The notes beneath the pieces are model-generated. The model searched no databases. It saw nothing but the letters and a program-made list of their open reading frames with translations, and was not told the DNA's origin. Made by a program: the position numbers and the translations under genes. Shown here one piece after another: positions 12,365 through 25,000 of a stretch of DNA of 64,000 nucleotides (the first letter of the stretch is position 1; the number at the start of each line of letters is the position of its first letter). The DNA comes from Artocarpus heterophyllus (taxonomy: Eukaryota; Streptophyta; Magnoliopsida; Rosales; Moraceae). The DNA is taken from assembly GCA_025403435.1 (NCBI GenBank), contig JAJQZP010000255.1:186001-250000 (forward strand). The letters run 5' to 3'.

Positions 12365-13194
12365 TTCTGAAAATAAAACCAAAAATTAGTTTCCTTTAAA
12401 ATAAAATCAAGTTGTGAACAACCGTAAATATGTTATAAGAAAAACTATAAATATGTTATTAAAAAAAACGTTAACAATTTGTTAACCATAACAGAGTTTT
12501 TTTTTTCTTTTTAAAACAATAAACTTAATATAAAATAATCAAAACTTAATAACCAATTATGATATAAACTTTTTGAATAAAAGAATATATATATATATAT
12601 ATATATACAGTCAAACAATTAAATAAAACCAGTTATATAACAAACAAAACATAAACTACCAATGAAGTAAAGAATTAAAACAATGACCAAAACTCTAACA
12701 TCCATTTGTAATATTCTATCGTAATAATACGTAATGTGTAAAAATACAATAAATGAACGTTATAATGTACCAAAACATATAACCTGAAGCATTCAACAAA
12801 ATGTTAATGCATATAGCAAATAGAATACAACAAAATGCAATAAAACATATGACAACTTTATAATAACAATATAAAGTAAAATACGAAAAGATTCAGAGCC
12901 AGAGAAATTGTAGAGAAACAAAACACACAATCAAGCGATTAGCAAAAACAAATATGATTAATACTTGTAAAACGTCCAATTTTAGGTAACCATGCACAAG
13001 GACGAAAATTCAACTTATATTAAAGTAAACAAACGACCAGAATCAAACAAAACATTAATGCACATGCAATCACGACATATATTATTTGAACAATTCCAAA
13101 ACTATGAAGAGAACTAAAAGCCACGAGAGAAAACAATATTTCTTTATCCAAATGCAATAACCTGTCCGTTCTCAAGAAAAATCTGTTTTAAGAT
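12365..13194 (-). other. Element A leader between 5' LTR and gag
   Basis: About 830 bp, very AT-rich, without coding potential. It holds an (AT)11 microsatellite at 12585-12607. Next to the LTR (13180-13193) the sequence does not match the usual initiator-methionine primer site TGGTATCAGAGC found in the other copia elements here. Confidence 0.7.
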
Positions 13195-14015
13195 TGTTAG
13201 CATAATATTGTATGTACTATTACCAAAAAATTGCAAACAATATATTGCATGGATAAAATGAACAGGTTACAATTAAAAAAAATTAGAAATTGAAATTAAA
13301 GAAAACAAATACAACAAAACCTTCAATGGAAGCAATGCAATATGGAAATTGAACAGAAATGGTCGAGGCACGTGTAGGTCACGCTTTCCTTAAAACAAAT
13401 TCGTCCCCTCCGGTTGTGCACGAGGATACGACGGACGTCTGTCTCCCAGGATACAACGACTAGCAACGGAATCTTAAGCACAATGGGATACCGTTTCCGG
13501 CGAACTTGAAACAGTGTTTTTCTTCTATCACCAAAAATGACTACAACATAACTTGGTAGAACTTGAAAAACTAAAGAAAAACTCTATGACTTGGTGAGTG
13601 CAAATTCTATGCAATTGTGTGTATATCAAACATGTGGAGGAGAGTTCTTTATATAGGCTTAAGAGAATAGAAGTTACTATCCACATTATAATTAGGCATT
13701 AATCAGAATTTATGTGCATAATGACATTGGTTGCAACCTTCCATTTTTCATGATAATGGTGCCCATAATCTCCCATTAAACCATTGGTTGTAACCCTCCA
13801 TTTTCATGATTATGAAGCTCATAATTATGATAATGGTGCTCATAATCTCCCATTAAACCATTGGTTATAACCCTTCATTTTTCATGATTATGAAGCTCAT
13901 AATTACCTATTAATCCATGCCTTTGGGTGTTACAATATGAGGTTTATGACCTCCATTAATCTCCACCAATGAGCATCAATTTTTCATTCACCCAATTGCT
14001 GCCATTTTTCTAACA
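13195..14015 (-). repeat. Element A right LTR (5' LTR in element sense)
   Basis: Same length (821 bp) as the left LTR, with nine base differences. On the - strand CTATATAAAG near 13650 is a good TATA box, so the transcript probably starts around 13620. Confidence 0.95.
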
Positions 14016-14020
14016 GACTG
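14016..14020. repeat. Target-site duplication GACTG, right copy
   Basis: Matches 6922-6926 exactly. Confidence 0.95.
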
Positions 14021-15290
14021 GGATGTGGAGATTAAAAATTTTTCCCTGTACCACATTGATTCTTTTGTTCATGGGCCCAATGGTGTTTGGTGGTGCTTTA
14101 CAGGCTTTTACGGTAATCTAAAATAGAGTGATAGACATGTTTCTTGGACTCTTCTAAAGAGATTACGTGGCCTCTTTACCTTACCATGAGTTGTAGTAAG
14201 AAATTTCAATGAGATCTTTTTCTTGTCTGAAAAAGAGGGAGGTAATGAGCACTCCTGCTTGGGCATGAAACTTTTTCGAGAGACTACGGAAGAGTGTGGT
14301 TTGACCAATTTGGGCTTTTTGGGGCCAAAATTCACTTGGAATAATGGGAATGAGGGAGATGTGTTTGCACAGGAGCGTTTGGACCGTGTATTGGGAACGG
14401 AGGATTGGAGGTCTTTATTCCCTACTGATCAGGTACATAATCTAGATTATTACGGATCAGATCATCGGGCTATATGGTTGGAACTAGTTTAGGAACGGAG
14501 GAAGGGTGGTCAAAGTCCTAAAAAATGAGGATTCATTTTTAAATCTCTATGGATGTCCAAGAAAGAAGTCAACAATGTTTTGCTCATGAATTGGTGCTAA
14601 AGTCAAGCAGAGGAGAGGGGATCACTATGGATTAAGAAGCTCAGGGAGTGTGCTTTTTCGTTGAAGTCTTGGGGTCGTGATGTATTTGAAAATATATCCT
14701 AAGGAGTTAAAGTGCTTGAAGAAGAGATGGAAGTTTTAAATAACAATTTGGGACAGGTGGATATACTAAGACAAAAGAGAGAGGTGGAATGGGAGTCGGA
14801 TAGACTTTTAGCGCTGGAAGAGCATTATTAGAAACAAAGATCATGTACAGATTGGCTTCGAGAAGGAGATAAGGACACTAAGCTCTTCCACTTGAAAGCT
14901 TCACAAAGGAGGAAAAAGAATTATATGTAGGGGATTGAAGACTCTACAAAGGTGTGGAAAGCTGATAAAGCAGATATTGTCAAGGAGGTTGTCCTACTTT
15001 ATTAATATTTTTTCATCGCCTGATCCCATCAAAGATAAATTAGAGGCTGTGTTGACTCATATAGAATTACGTCTATCATGAGAAATGAAGGAACTATTGG
15101 ACGAACCTTTTAAGGAAGCTGAGGTCCTTTTAGTATGGGTCCGACGAAAGCATTGGAGCTAAACAGTTTTCATGCCCTTTCTTTCAAAAGAATTGGGGCC
15201 TTGTGGGTAGAGAATTGACAGAGGTTTGCTTGGAGGTTCTTAATGAACATCAATCAGTGCGTCCTTTAAATAGTACTAATTAGACTATAA
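14021..15290 (+). pseudogene. LINE ORF2 fragment: endonuclease C-terminus and RT-proximal linker
   Basis: The open segment 14223-14492 carries the C-terminal endonuclease signature of plant LINEs: FTWNNG, then LDRVLGTEDW, then GSDHRAIWLE. This includes the SDH catalytic motif. Downstream, with several stops, comes the linker typical of these elements (DWLREGDKDTKLFH near 14855-14895) and the very start of the reverse transcriptase region near 15150-15290. The catalytic reverse transcriptase is absent because gypsy LTR sequence takes over at about 15290. Stops near 14125, 14190 and 14830 show this is dead sequence. Confidence 0.75.
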
Positions 15291-16662
15291 AAATGCACAA
15301 TTCTTATGGCTAAATTTCATTATTTTACAATCACATTTCTCATTAAATCCCTTAATTATAGCATTAGTGTGTTAATTAGTATTTTAGTGTGCTTGTCTAA
15401 AAAATTATGCTTAAAAATATGTGTTTAGTGTGCTTTTATTTTTAATAATATTTTTAGTAATTTTTAAAATCATTTCAGCGTGTTTTATAAATGTATAGTT
15501 TGCAAATCATCAAAACCATAAAAATAATATTGTGTGATTTTATTTTGAGTCTTAAAATATTTGTAAATAAATCTTTAGTTTGTAAATATGTTTTATAATA
15601 TTTTTAGTAATTTCTAAAAATATTCCTGACTCTTTAATAATATATTTATTAAGGTTTAATTTAGAATTTTTTATTTATTTTTAGTGTTTAATTGTAAAAT
15701 AAATATTTCTAAATTATTGTAAAAATTACATTTTTGTAAAATAATTAATTTTAATTTCTTTATTTTATTTTAGATTCAAAATATTGAGAAAAAACGAAGC
15801 AAAATGACGTAAAAACTGACAAAAATAGACCTCAAATGCATGAAAAATCAAAAAGAAAATAAAAATAAAAAAGAAATGCCACGTGAAGCCTTGTCAATCG
15901 TCCGATTGCACCTCCAAACAAATCTTGGCCATCCGCGTGTCCCCCTTGGAGTGTTAAGTCTCCATACTGGTTCGCTATAGCCACACTTACGTGTTCTCAG
16001 ACGGCAAGAGAAGGACAATCGTTAGAATTGTGTGCGAAGACTCATCCAGTGGCCCAGCTCTCTCATCTCCAACGACTCAATTGCAGTCACCAGATCAAGT
16101 CTTGGTCAGTGCGATCAGTGGTTCCTCTTCATCCAGTTTTTGTACGTCACATTTGATTACACAGTAAATCAGGCACTCTTCAAGGCAGCTTCAAGCATAG
16201 AAAAGAATAAAAAAGTTAAATAAAATCAAATTTAATCTGATTCTAAGTGGGAGGGGTGGTCAAAAATTATTCAAAAATCCTAAAATCTCCCAAATTGCAA
16301 TTCTACTCATATTCAAACTAAAAATATCTAAACAAAATAATAAAAATAATATAAAATAGATTAAAAAATGCAAATATTAATGTAAATAGTTAATACCCCC
16401 TCCATGCATTTAATTTACAACTTTCTCTATAATATAGAGTTAATTCCTTTCTTTTCTCTCTTCTTAGGTTAGTTTTCTTCTTAGTTCTAGTTTTAAATTT
16501 TTGTAAAATACTTCTAGTTTCTATGTTGTAAAATAGTTATGCTTAGTAAAATTATGTGTGTTTTTAATTTCATTATGTCTTTCTAAATTCTCTTTTGCTA
16601 AGGAGAGAGGAGGAAATTTTAGCAAAATTAAAGTAAATATTTTTTTTAGTTTATTTTTAATG
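15291..16662 (+). mobile_element. Truncated gypsy LTR, second copy
   Basis: Bases 15291-15880 resemble 41270-41850, and bases 16219-16662 are the reverse complement of 4610-5042, which ties these three stretches to one LTR superfamily. A TATA-like segment lies near 16430. Similarity stops at about 16662, leaving the R/U5 end missing. No target duplication could be recognised. Confidence 0.55.
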
Positions 16663-17856
16663 TTTTCACGGCAGGAGAAGACACACACAGGGAAAAGAAA
16701 CCCTAGGAGAGAAAACCATATCTTATTTTTATTATTGGCTAAGCATATTAGAAATTTTGTTCCTCCATAATGGGATTGCTTTCTTTTTTTTTGGGACTCC
16801 ATAATTTATGGAATTTTGAAGATACTATTTCATGACAACCCTCTATTAATTCTGTTATTTGTATTACAAACAGGTTATCTAATTAATGCCCAGCACGTCA
16901 ACATAGATGAAATTTCTTTTATATATGAAAGAAGGAAACAAAATAATTTTAAAAAACAAAGATTTTGATGTAGAAATTCTGTGGTTGAGCTCCCCGCCTC
17001 TAAATTAAATAAGAAAAGGAAACGTGCATGAACATTTTTTTGGGAAATTTATTTCATTTTCTTTTCAAATTAGAATCTTATCCGAAATAAAAAGAAAAAT
17101 AAAAGAATTGTGCATACGTGGCTTACAGTCGTTATCTATCAACTAAAGGACTTAGAAAGAAAGGTCGCACATGAGTTGGCTCTTACGTGCTTTTATTAAA
17201 ATCCTTTCTTTCCTTCCCCACGTACTTTATTAATAATTGCAAGACCTAAAACCATAATGATATTTTTAAATATGTAAATACTTCAATAAAAAGGGAAAAA
17301 AATAAAAACAGTTCTTAATTTCAAATTACATTTCAACTTTGAGATCCACTAATCATGAAATTAGAATTCACAGTCTCACATATGATCAATGTTTTTCAGC
17401 CTCGTGGGGCTATTGTGAGGGCTGGACCTACCAGTTTGTGTCTTGTAGGACTGAATAATAAGAGTGTTCTAGCAGTAACCAGCATTTTTTTCTTTTTCTT
17501 TTTTTTTTAAATAAAAATAATTCAAAGTAAGCTCCTCATGTTTAAAAGATCATTCAGATTAAAGTGTTCTCCTACCAGTTCCGTCTATCTCTCCCCCTCT
17601 CGTACTCAACACTTCTCTAATTATATATACATATATATATATATGTAATAATTTTTGTGTCATACAATAGCAAATTAAATATGTGAAAAAAAGAATCCAG
17701 AAAATGTTCAGAGTCCAAATCCGAAAAAAAGTTTTATTATCACTCAACAAGCCTCTCTCTCAAACTTCACTCATAATTTTATTCAATTCTAGGCTCATTC
17801 TTTGAAAGATCATATCATTCATAATCAAAGAAGAGTCAATGCCAAATCAATAATCT
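16663..17856 (+). promoter_or_regulatory. Upstream region of the sugar transporter gene
   Basis: About 1.2 kb between the gypsy LTR remnant and the predicted transcribed leader. AT-rich with no ORF of interest. An (AT)n run (about 17621-17645) lies roughly 400 bp before the start codon. No precise TATA box or transcription start can be fixed by eye. Confidence 0.4.
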
Positions 17857-18010
17857 GTAAGTTCTCTTCTATCTCATGATCTCTTGTTTCTTTTCTGTTT
17901 AAGAAAGTTTATTCTTTGAATTTCATCTCGTTTCTTCAATCTTTATTTATGTCAACATGAACAAGAATTTATGAGATTCGAATTTTTGTTGTTTTTTTTT
18001 TTGGGTTCAG
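17857..18010 (+). other. Possible 5' UTR intron of the transporter gene
   Basis: A good donor (CTGTAAGTT at 17857) and a polypyrimidine-rich acceptor (TTTTTTTTGGGTTCAG ending at 18010) bracket 154 bp just upstream of the ATG. 5' UTR introns are common in plant sugar transporter genes, but this one is inferred from splice-site appearance only. Confidence 0.45.
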
Positions 18011-18057
18011 AAATCTGGAATATTATTTTGGTTAAAATTTATCATCAAATTCCAAAC

Positions 18058-18136
18058 ATGAAGGGAGCTGTAGCGGTGGCTATTATTGCAGCAATCGGAA
18101 ATCTGTTGCAGGGATGGGATAATTCTGTCATTGCAG
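18058..18136 (+). CDS. TMT/MSSP: Transporter exon 1
   Basis: 79 nt, 26 codons plus one base; first membrane span. Its donor is GC (CAG then GCATGT), not GT. Using the GC donor restores the conserved NSVIAGSVLYIKKE junction with exon 2. Confidence 0.92.
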
Positions 18137-19022
18137 GCATGTCATCATCTCTTTATTAATTATCTTTTTAATTTAATTTAATCTTAATCATGTCAAATAA
18201 TGATTTTGTTTTTCATAAACTATATTTGTCGTAAGATAGAATATTATCCAAACCCCATCTAGTCATAATTATCTTCATTTGGTAGTATACATTAATTTCA
18301 AATTCATTATATGAGATAAGTGATATATCCAATCAAAATTATCACGAGTCTTACATTCACAAATAGAATTTTTCACAAATGATTTGATCATGAGGCACTA
18401 ATATTAGTTACTTAATGTTTTCTTTTTCAAATGCCTAAGTTTGATATAAACTTTTTGAATTTATGTTATTTGACCTTTTCAGAACTACTACATGTGGTAA
18501 ACCAAAAAAAAAAAAAAAAACTTCTGCTACAAATTTGTGCTCAAATAGCACTTAGTGTAGCATATATATACACATGAATTATTGAAAGTGAACCTTAATT
18601 TTAAGATTAATTTAAGTTAATTATTCGATTAAATTTTCCTTTTAAAAAAAAAAATGGAATTTAATTTCTTTTCATTCACAAATCTTCCCCTTTATTTTAA
18701 GTTGTCTCATATGGTCGTTTAATCAAATCTTCCATTCCTCGTTTTCCGTGTATATGTAATTCAATGGGGTTCTAAATCTTAACTTTCTTTTTTTTTTTTT
18801 TTTTGAATTTCGGTTGTACAATAATTTATCAGAAAAATTGTAATTATGGCTTCCATTAATTGTAGAACATTATAGTACGTTATCCTCATTTTTTTGGGAA
18901 AAAAATATTTTACTTTCGTTTATGTCATGTTTTTATTAAATTTATATTTTTCTGGCTCCACTGCTATAATTGGGTATATATTTGGCTTTTTTTCTCTATT
19001 TTCTAATAACTTCCCAAACTAA

Positions 19023-19059
<37 letters not shown>

Positions 19060-22000
19060 GTATGTATCTATCTATGTATGTATGTATTAACAGGCTCGGT
19101 TCTCTACATCAAAAAGGAATACAACTTAGAGAGCAATCCCACATTAGAAGGCCTAATCATGGCCACATCTCTAATAGGAGCCACACTCATCACAACCATA
19201 TCCGGCCCAGTGTCGGACAAGATTGGTCGACGCCCGATGCTAATAATGTCCTCAATTTTATTCTTCCTCGGTGGTTTGGTCATGTTATGGGCGCCAAACA
19301 TCTACGTGCTTCTGGTGGCAAGACTTCTAGATGGATTTGGAACCGGCTTGGCTGTTACTCTCGTCCCTGTCTACATCTCGGAAACAGCACCATCGGAGAT
19401 TAGGGGAACCCTAAACACACTGCCACAATTCACGGGGTCCGGCGGGATGTTCTTGTCATATTGCATGGTGTTCTGGATGTCACTGATGAAGTCACCAAGC
19501 TGGAGGTTAATGCTCGGAGTTCTTTCTATTCCGTCGATTGTATACTTCGTGTTTACGGTGTTTTACTTGCCCGAATCTCCTAGATGGCTTGTGAGTAAGG
19601 GGAGAATGGTCGAGGCCAAACAAGTTCTGCAACGACTACGCGGCACCACCGATGTTTCGGGTACGTATGCTTAAAAATTGAGCAGCTATTGCACTCCATT
19701 AGCAATTTCACTAATGCTATAGAATTCACGAATTAATGCACGTATTTTGAATTATCTAATCCTGATATAATACATGTATTGTTTATGAAAAATATATTAT
19801 ACACATTTAATATACAAATATGTCTAACATAATATAAAAACTGTATGTACTTGTGCTTTTTTTTTTTTTTGGTCTAAGAATTCTTTTTACACAACTTCCA
19901 TTTTTAATTAACAATGTATATATTTTTGATCGAATTAAAATTTGTGAATCTTAATATGTTTTTTTTTTTTAATAATATCTACCTGTAATGTTGAATCTCA
20001 TCTTGTTTGTATTTGTATTTAGTTACTTTCTTGTAATAACTTTATAAAGTTTATGATCAATTATTGAATGTATAAATATTGACTATAATTTTTTTAATAT
20101 TTATAACTTTATGGGTTTTAAAATTAATTATTAGATTAGATTTCATAAATCAATAGTGTCCCTATTGGCAACTTTTATTTTACCTTTTTTTCCCACATAA
20201 TAATTATGCAAGCTTGTCCATTAAGTAAGTTGATGCTTCTTTTTAAGATTTTCTCCCCCTTTATACGCAAAATGAAAGTAAAGCGGGTGCTTTGCCAACC
20301 ATAAAGTAGTACTTGATGCCCTTAAAAACTAAAAGAGGGAACCAACTTCTCAACTTACGAACCAAGTATTGAGTTATTGTCGAAAAAGATGCTACTTTTT
20401 ATTATTAATTGATATTATAATCTTTTACACACTTATTAATAAAAATAATAATAACTCATAAATTAGTATAAAAATTAGAATCAAAGTTTATGTCTTTAAT
20501 ATTACTCTAAAAAAAATAATACCTGAATTGAATTGAACGCCAATTGCCAACTATCTCTCCTAAAAACAAGGCCAACCATCAATTGGTTCTTCTAATTAAG
20601 CCACTTGACTGGATAAATTCCAATTATTAAAGCCTCTATTTTATATTTCTTCAACAGAGGCACCTTAAAGGAGAAACAAAGAATTGTTTTTCTAAAAATT
20701 AACTATAGTTTTTGCTGGGTTTACAGGAACTGTGATGACCAAAATTCATCAGCCATGAAGAATTATTCACATATCTGATCAAAAATCAGTTTTGTCTCTT
20801 TTGTTTAAGAAAAATACAAAAAAAAAAAAAAAAGATGGTCCACTACCACCAAAAAATAGTACTTAAAGAATTAAATAGCCAAATTTCAGGCTAAACTTCC
20901 ATTAGAGCCACCAAGATGGTCCTGAAAAATTTTATTTGATCCATAAACGAGTTGAATATTTGTCACATCAACTAAATTTTTTTAGTTGAGAAAACCATTT
21001 GTAGTTAGTTTCAAGATTTTAACTTTAAATAACGTGGTAAATCTTAATTAGTGCTACATAAAATAAAAGATGAAAAAAGAAAGAGAGAGAGAGAGAGAGA
21101 GAGAGGCTCTTACGACAATATTTTTTTTACTCTTCCAAAATATCAACGCAATATGGTTTAGTGTTGCCAGTTTTCTATTTATCTGTAACACTTTTTTATC
21201 GTCATTACTAGTGAAAAAAAAAAGAAGAAAAAAAACACATTTTTTCTTACAAATAGAAGCATAACAAATGCATCTTTCTTGCAAATAGAAAAATAACGGG
21301 AGAATCTGTGCTAGTGTGCTCTTCTAACGTACTACCAGTAGTGATCACTTTAAATCATTGATATAAAATCAACTGGTCTATAATGATCAGTTTACTAGAA
21401 TATTTAGTGTGAGTTACTGCATTGGATAAAATCATAAAAACTTTTTTTTGCTCTCAGCTATTTCTTTTGTTAAAAAACCAGGAACTACTCTACTTCTTCT
21501 TCCCCGATACCTCAACCCCTCCGGCGACGATAAAATACTCTACTCTACGTTACTCATTTTTTTGGGAGTTTATAAATATCATAGAATGACTTATTGTTTA
21601 GAAGTAGGATTTTCAACACATCTAAGATAAAAAAGATTCGATTTTTTTGGTTTGACGACTTCAAAGTTTAGAATCATTCATGAGTTTGTCAGCTTTTCAA
21701 GTGCTAGGTTTTTGCAAGGTTTGTTGGGAAATTAGGTGTCTTCTAATTTCAAGGACCACAAGAACGAATAATTATAGAAAAAAAATTGAAGAAAAGAAAA
21801 AAAGAGATATACCAAATTTTTTTACAGATTCGTCCAAATTTGAGACTACGTCCTGTTTTTTTCCACTGCAGATTCTACTATGATGAAGGAGATTACAGAT
21901 TACAAGAGAAATTTCTCACACTCTCAATAGTGTTTCTCAAATCTCTCTTCTACCTAGCACCTTGTGGGAATTTTTTTTTTCTCTCAAGGATGGAGCTCTC

Positions 22001-25000
22001 TCAAAATATACCTCACAAAAATAATGCCACTCTCTCAAGGTCACACACAAGTCACACACTCACAAGGTCACACACACCAACCCTAGCCACCTTATGTCTA
22101 TTTATACGCCAAAGAAGAGAAAAATAGCAACTAATGAGAAAACCCTAGTAGTTTCTTGTTTTTGGGTCGAAATCCCATAAAAAATCGCGTAACACAACAC
22201 CTCAGCGCCACAGCGCTCACCACCCGACACCGCAGCGCTCTCCTGCATCGCAGCGGTGCTCACCTTTAAGCGTCGCGGCGCTCACCTTCCAATGCCACGG
22301 CGCTGCCTTTCTGTCCAACAGGTGTTGCGGTGCCCAAGCTCTGCCTTTCTCTCCTTTTTCTTCCTTTTGATAGGTTGTTGACTTGATTTGGCTCCACACC
22401 TGTAACAATCTCCCACTTGGAGACTAATCAATCACCATATCTCCAACTGCAGCGGCAACAACTTCTCACGCCTCATGGAGAAAGCCAACTGAAGTTGCGC
22501 ATAACTTCAATTTCTCGATCGGAACTGTCTTAGTGAGCATATTGCTAGATTCTTTTACCACCAGCCTTGCCTTATACCGTTTCCTACCATCACTTTCATT
22601 TTTAATCCGGTATACCCACTTGTTGTGCAAGACCTTTTTGCCCTATGGTAACTCTGCAAGCTGCCATGTCTAATTGAACTTTAAGGAATTCATCTCATCC
22701 CTCATGGCTAACTCCTACTTGACCGAATCTTCAGCCTGTACGGATTCATCATAACTCTCTAGCTCACCTCTATCGATCAACAAAATATAATGCAGAGAAG
22801 GGAAGTATCTCTACGGCAGTCTTGTAGTCCTGCTAGACCTCTTGATTGGTGTGGCAGGAGTACTCTAGTTTCCCTCTAGAGCAATATTTTCTTGGTCTTC
22901 AACTTCTAAATTTTCCACTTCCACTTCAGGAAGATCATTCAATGGAATCACCTTAGGCTTCTTCTCTTCAGAACCTAAACCCCTAGAGTCAATGCTGTCT
23001 CTGTCCTTGTACAGAATACTTTCATTAAAGATCACATCCTTGCTCCTAATAATTTTTTTATTTTGGTCATCCCAGGAACGATAACCAAACTCAAGTCTAC
23101 CATAGCCAACTAGAAAACACTTTTTCGACTTGGCATCAAGTTTATTTCTAGCAGTAGAATTAATATGAACATAGGAAATACACCCGAATACTTTCAAGTA
23201 AGAGAGGTCAACTTTTTTGTCGCTCCATACTTCTTCCGGTAGCTTAAACTTCAGCGGTGTAGATGGACTTCTATTAATCAGATGAGCTACTGTGTTAATT
23301 GCCTCAGCCCAAAACGACTTTGGCAGCCCCGCATGCAACCTCATGCTTCTAGCATGCTCATTCAGAGTCCTATTCATCCTCTTAGCTACACCATTTTGCT
23401 ATGGTTTCCTTAGAATTGTTTTCTTCATCTTTATTCCATTCTCAGCACAGTTTCGCCTGAAATCTTCATCTAAGTATTCTCCCCCAGTGTCAGACTACAA
23501 GCACTCCACCTTCAAATCTGTCTCGTTCTTCACCATGGCTTTCCATCTCTTGAAAGCATCAAAGATACTAGATTTGTTTTTTAGAAAGTAAACCCATGCT
23601 TTCCTACTTGAGTCATCTATAGACGTCACATAATAGTTAGCACCACCAAGGGAAGTCACCGACGTAGGCCCCCATACATCAGTATGAACTAGCTCCAATT
23701 TTCTAGACTTGAGCTCTCTACTTGTTGTTGAGAAGCTAACTCTCTTTTGTTTACCAAAGATGCAGGCTTCACACAAACTGTGATCAACAGTTTTCAATCC
23801 TGGCAGTCTTCCTTTACAGTGAAGCACCTTCATTCCCTTCTCACTCATGTGACTGAGCCTAAAATGCCATAGCTTGGTATTGGCAGTAGAATCAGCAACT
23901 GCTATAGTATCTTTGCAACTAGAGTTCATATAGAGTGTTCCAGCCTTGCGTCCCCAAGCAACAACCATCCCTATTTTCATGACTTTCCAACCTCCACAAC
24001 TGAAGGTCACTTTATGTCCTTCATCATCCAGTTGCCCCACCGAAATCAAGTTGCGCATCAACTTGGGCACATGTCTCACCTTATGAATCTTCCACACAAA
24101 CCCATTAGGCATTTTTAAACTGACATCCACAATGCCAACAATGTCCAAAGGTTCTCTACCAACAAGATAAACCTTACCATGATTTATGGCAACATAATTC
24201 TCCAGGACATGCGGTGTGTAGTGGTGTGAATGATGCTCCTGAATCTATCACACATGAGTCAAAAGAATTGTCAATAAACAAGATTAAGGCATCCTGTGCT
24301 TCTTCTGTGGCGACGTTAGCAGCGTCATTATTCTTGTCTTCATTCTTCCTTAGAGCCCTGCAATTTTTTTTCAAGTGGCCGATTCTCCCACAATTCCAAC
24401 ACTCCATACTCCTACCGTTCCTCGACTTGCCTCTCCTACCATTATCCCTGTTGGAATGTCTCTCAAGTTTCTTGCCCCTATTATCAATAATAAGGGTCAA
24501 GTTCAATGAAAGGCTTCACCTGAGTCCCTCCTGCAAACTTCTTCCGCCAGAATAGAGTTTCTGACATCAACAAACTTCAATTTTGCATTCCCAATTGAAT
24601 TTGTAATGGCCACCCTTATGGGTTCCCAACTATTCGGTAATGAGGCCAAGAGGATTAGGGCATTAATCTCATCATCAAATTTAATTCTACCAGGACCAAT
24701 TGGTTCAGGACGGTGTTGAAACTGTTCAGATGCTCTACCACCGAGGCACCTTCAAGCATTTTTAAATTAAAGAGCTTCTTCATGAGATGTACTTTGTTAT
24801 TGGCTAAGGGCTTCTTATACATCTCTAATAGAGCCTTCATTATCCCTGCTCTAATGTTCTCCTTCGCAACGTTGTGGGCCACGTTCTTTGACAGGGTCAA
24901 ACGGATTACACCCAGCAACTATCTATCAAGGAGATTCCACTCATCATCCTTCATACCTTCAAGCTTATTACCCAAGGGCAAGTGCAGTTTCCTACTGTAG

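Larger units (their letters stand above)
6927..14015 (-). mobile_element. Copia element A, nearly intact
   Basis: Complete Ty1/copia retrotransposon of 7089 bp on the - strand. It has two 821-bp LTRs (6927-7747 and 13195-14015), TG...CA ends, a polypurine tract at 7748-7757, one gag-pol gene, and a 5-bp target duplication GACTG. By eye the LTRs differ at nine positions, about 1.1%, so the insertion is fairly recent. It landed in the endonuclease region of a LINE. Confidence 0.97.
5043..15290 (+). mobile_element. L1-type LINE, split by copia element A and 3' truncated
   Basis: ORF1 remnants lie at 5219-6626. Endonuclease remnants start before 6921 and resume at 14021, on either side of copia element A. 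The link region ahead of reverse transcriptase runs to about 15290, where gypsy LTR sequence replaces it. The reverse transcriptase catalytic part and the 3' tail are missing. The reading direction, the ORF1 zinc knuckle and the endonuclease sequence fit plant L1 elements. Confidence 0.75.

Noticed and set aside
18137..18160. GT donor at 18141 for transporter exon 1
   Set aside because: It would add GCAT and shift the frame into exon 2. The GC donor at 18137 restores the family-conserved junction.
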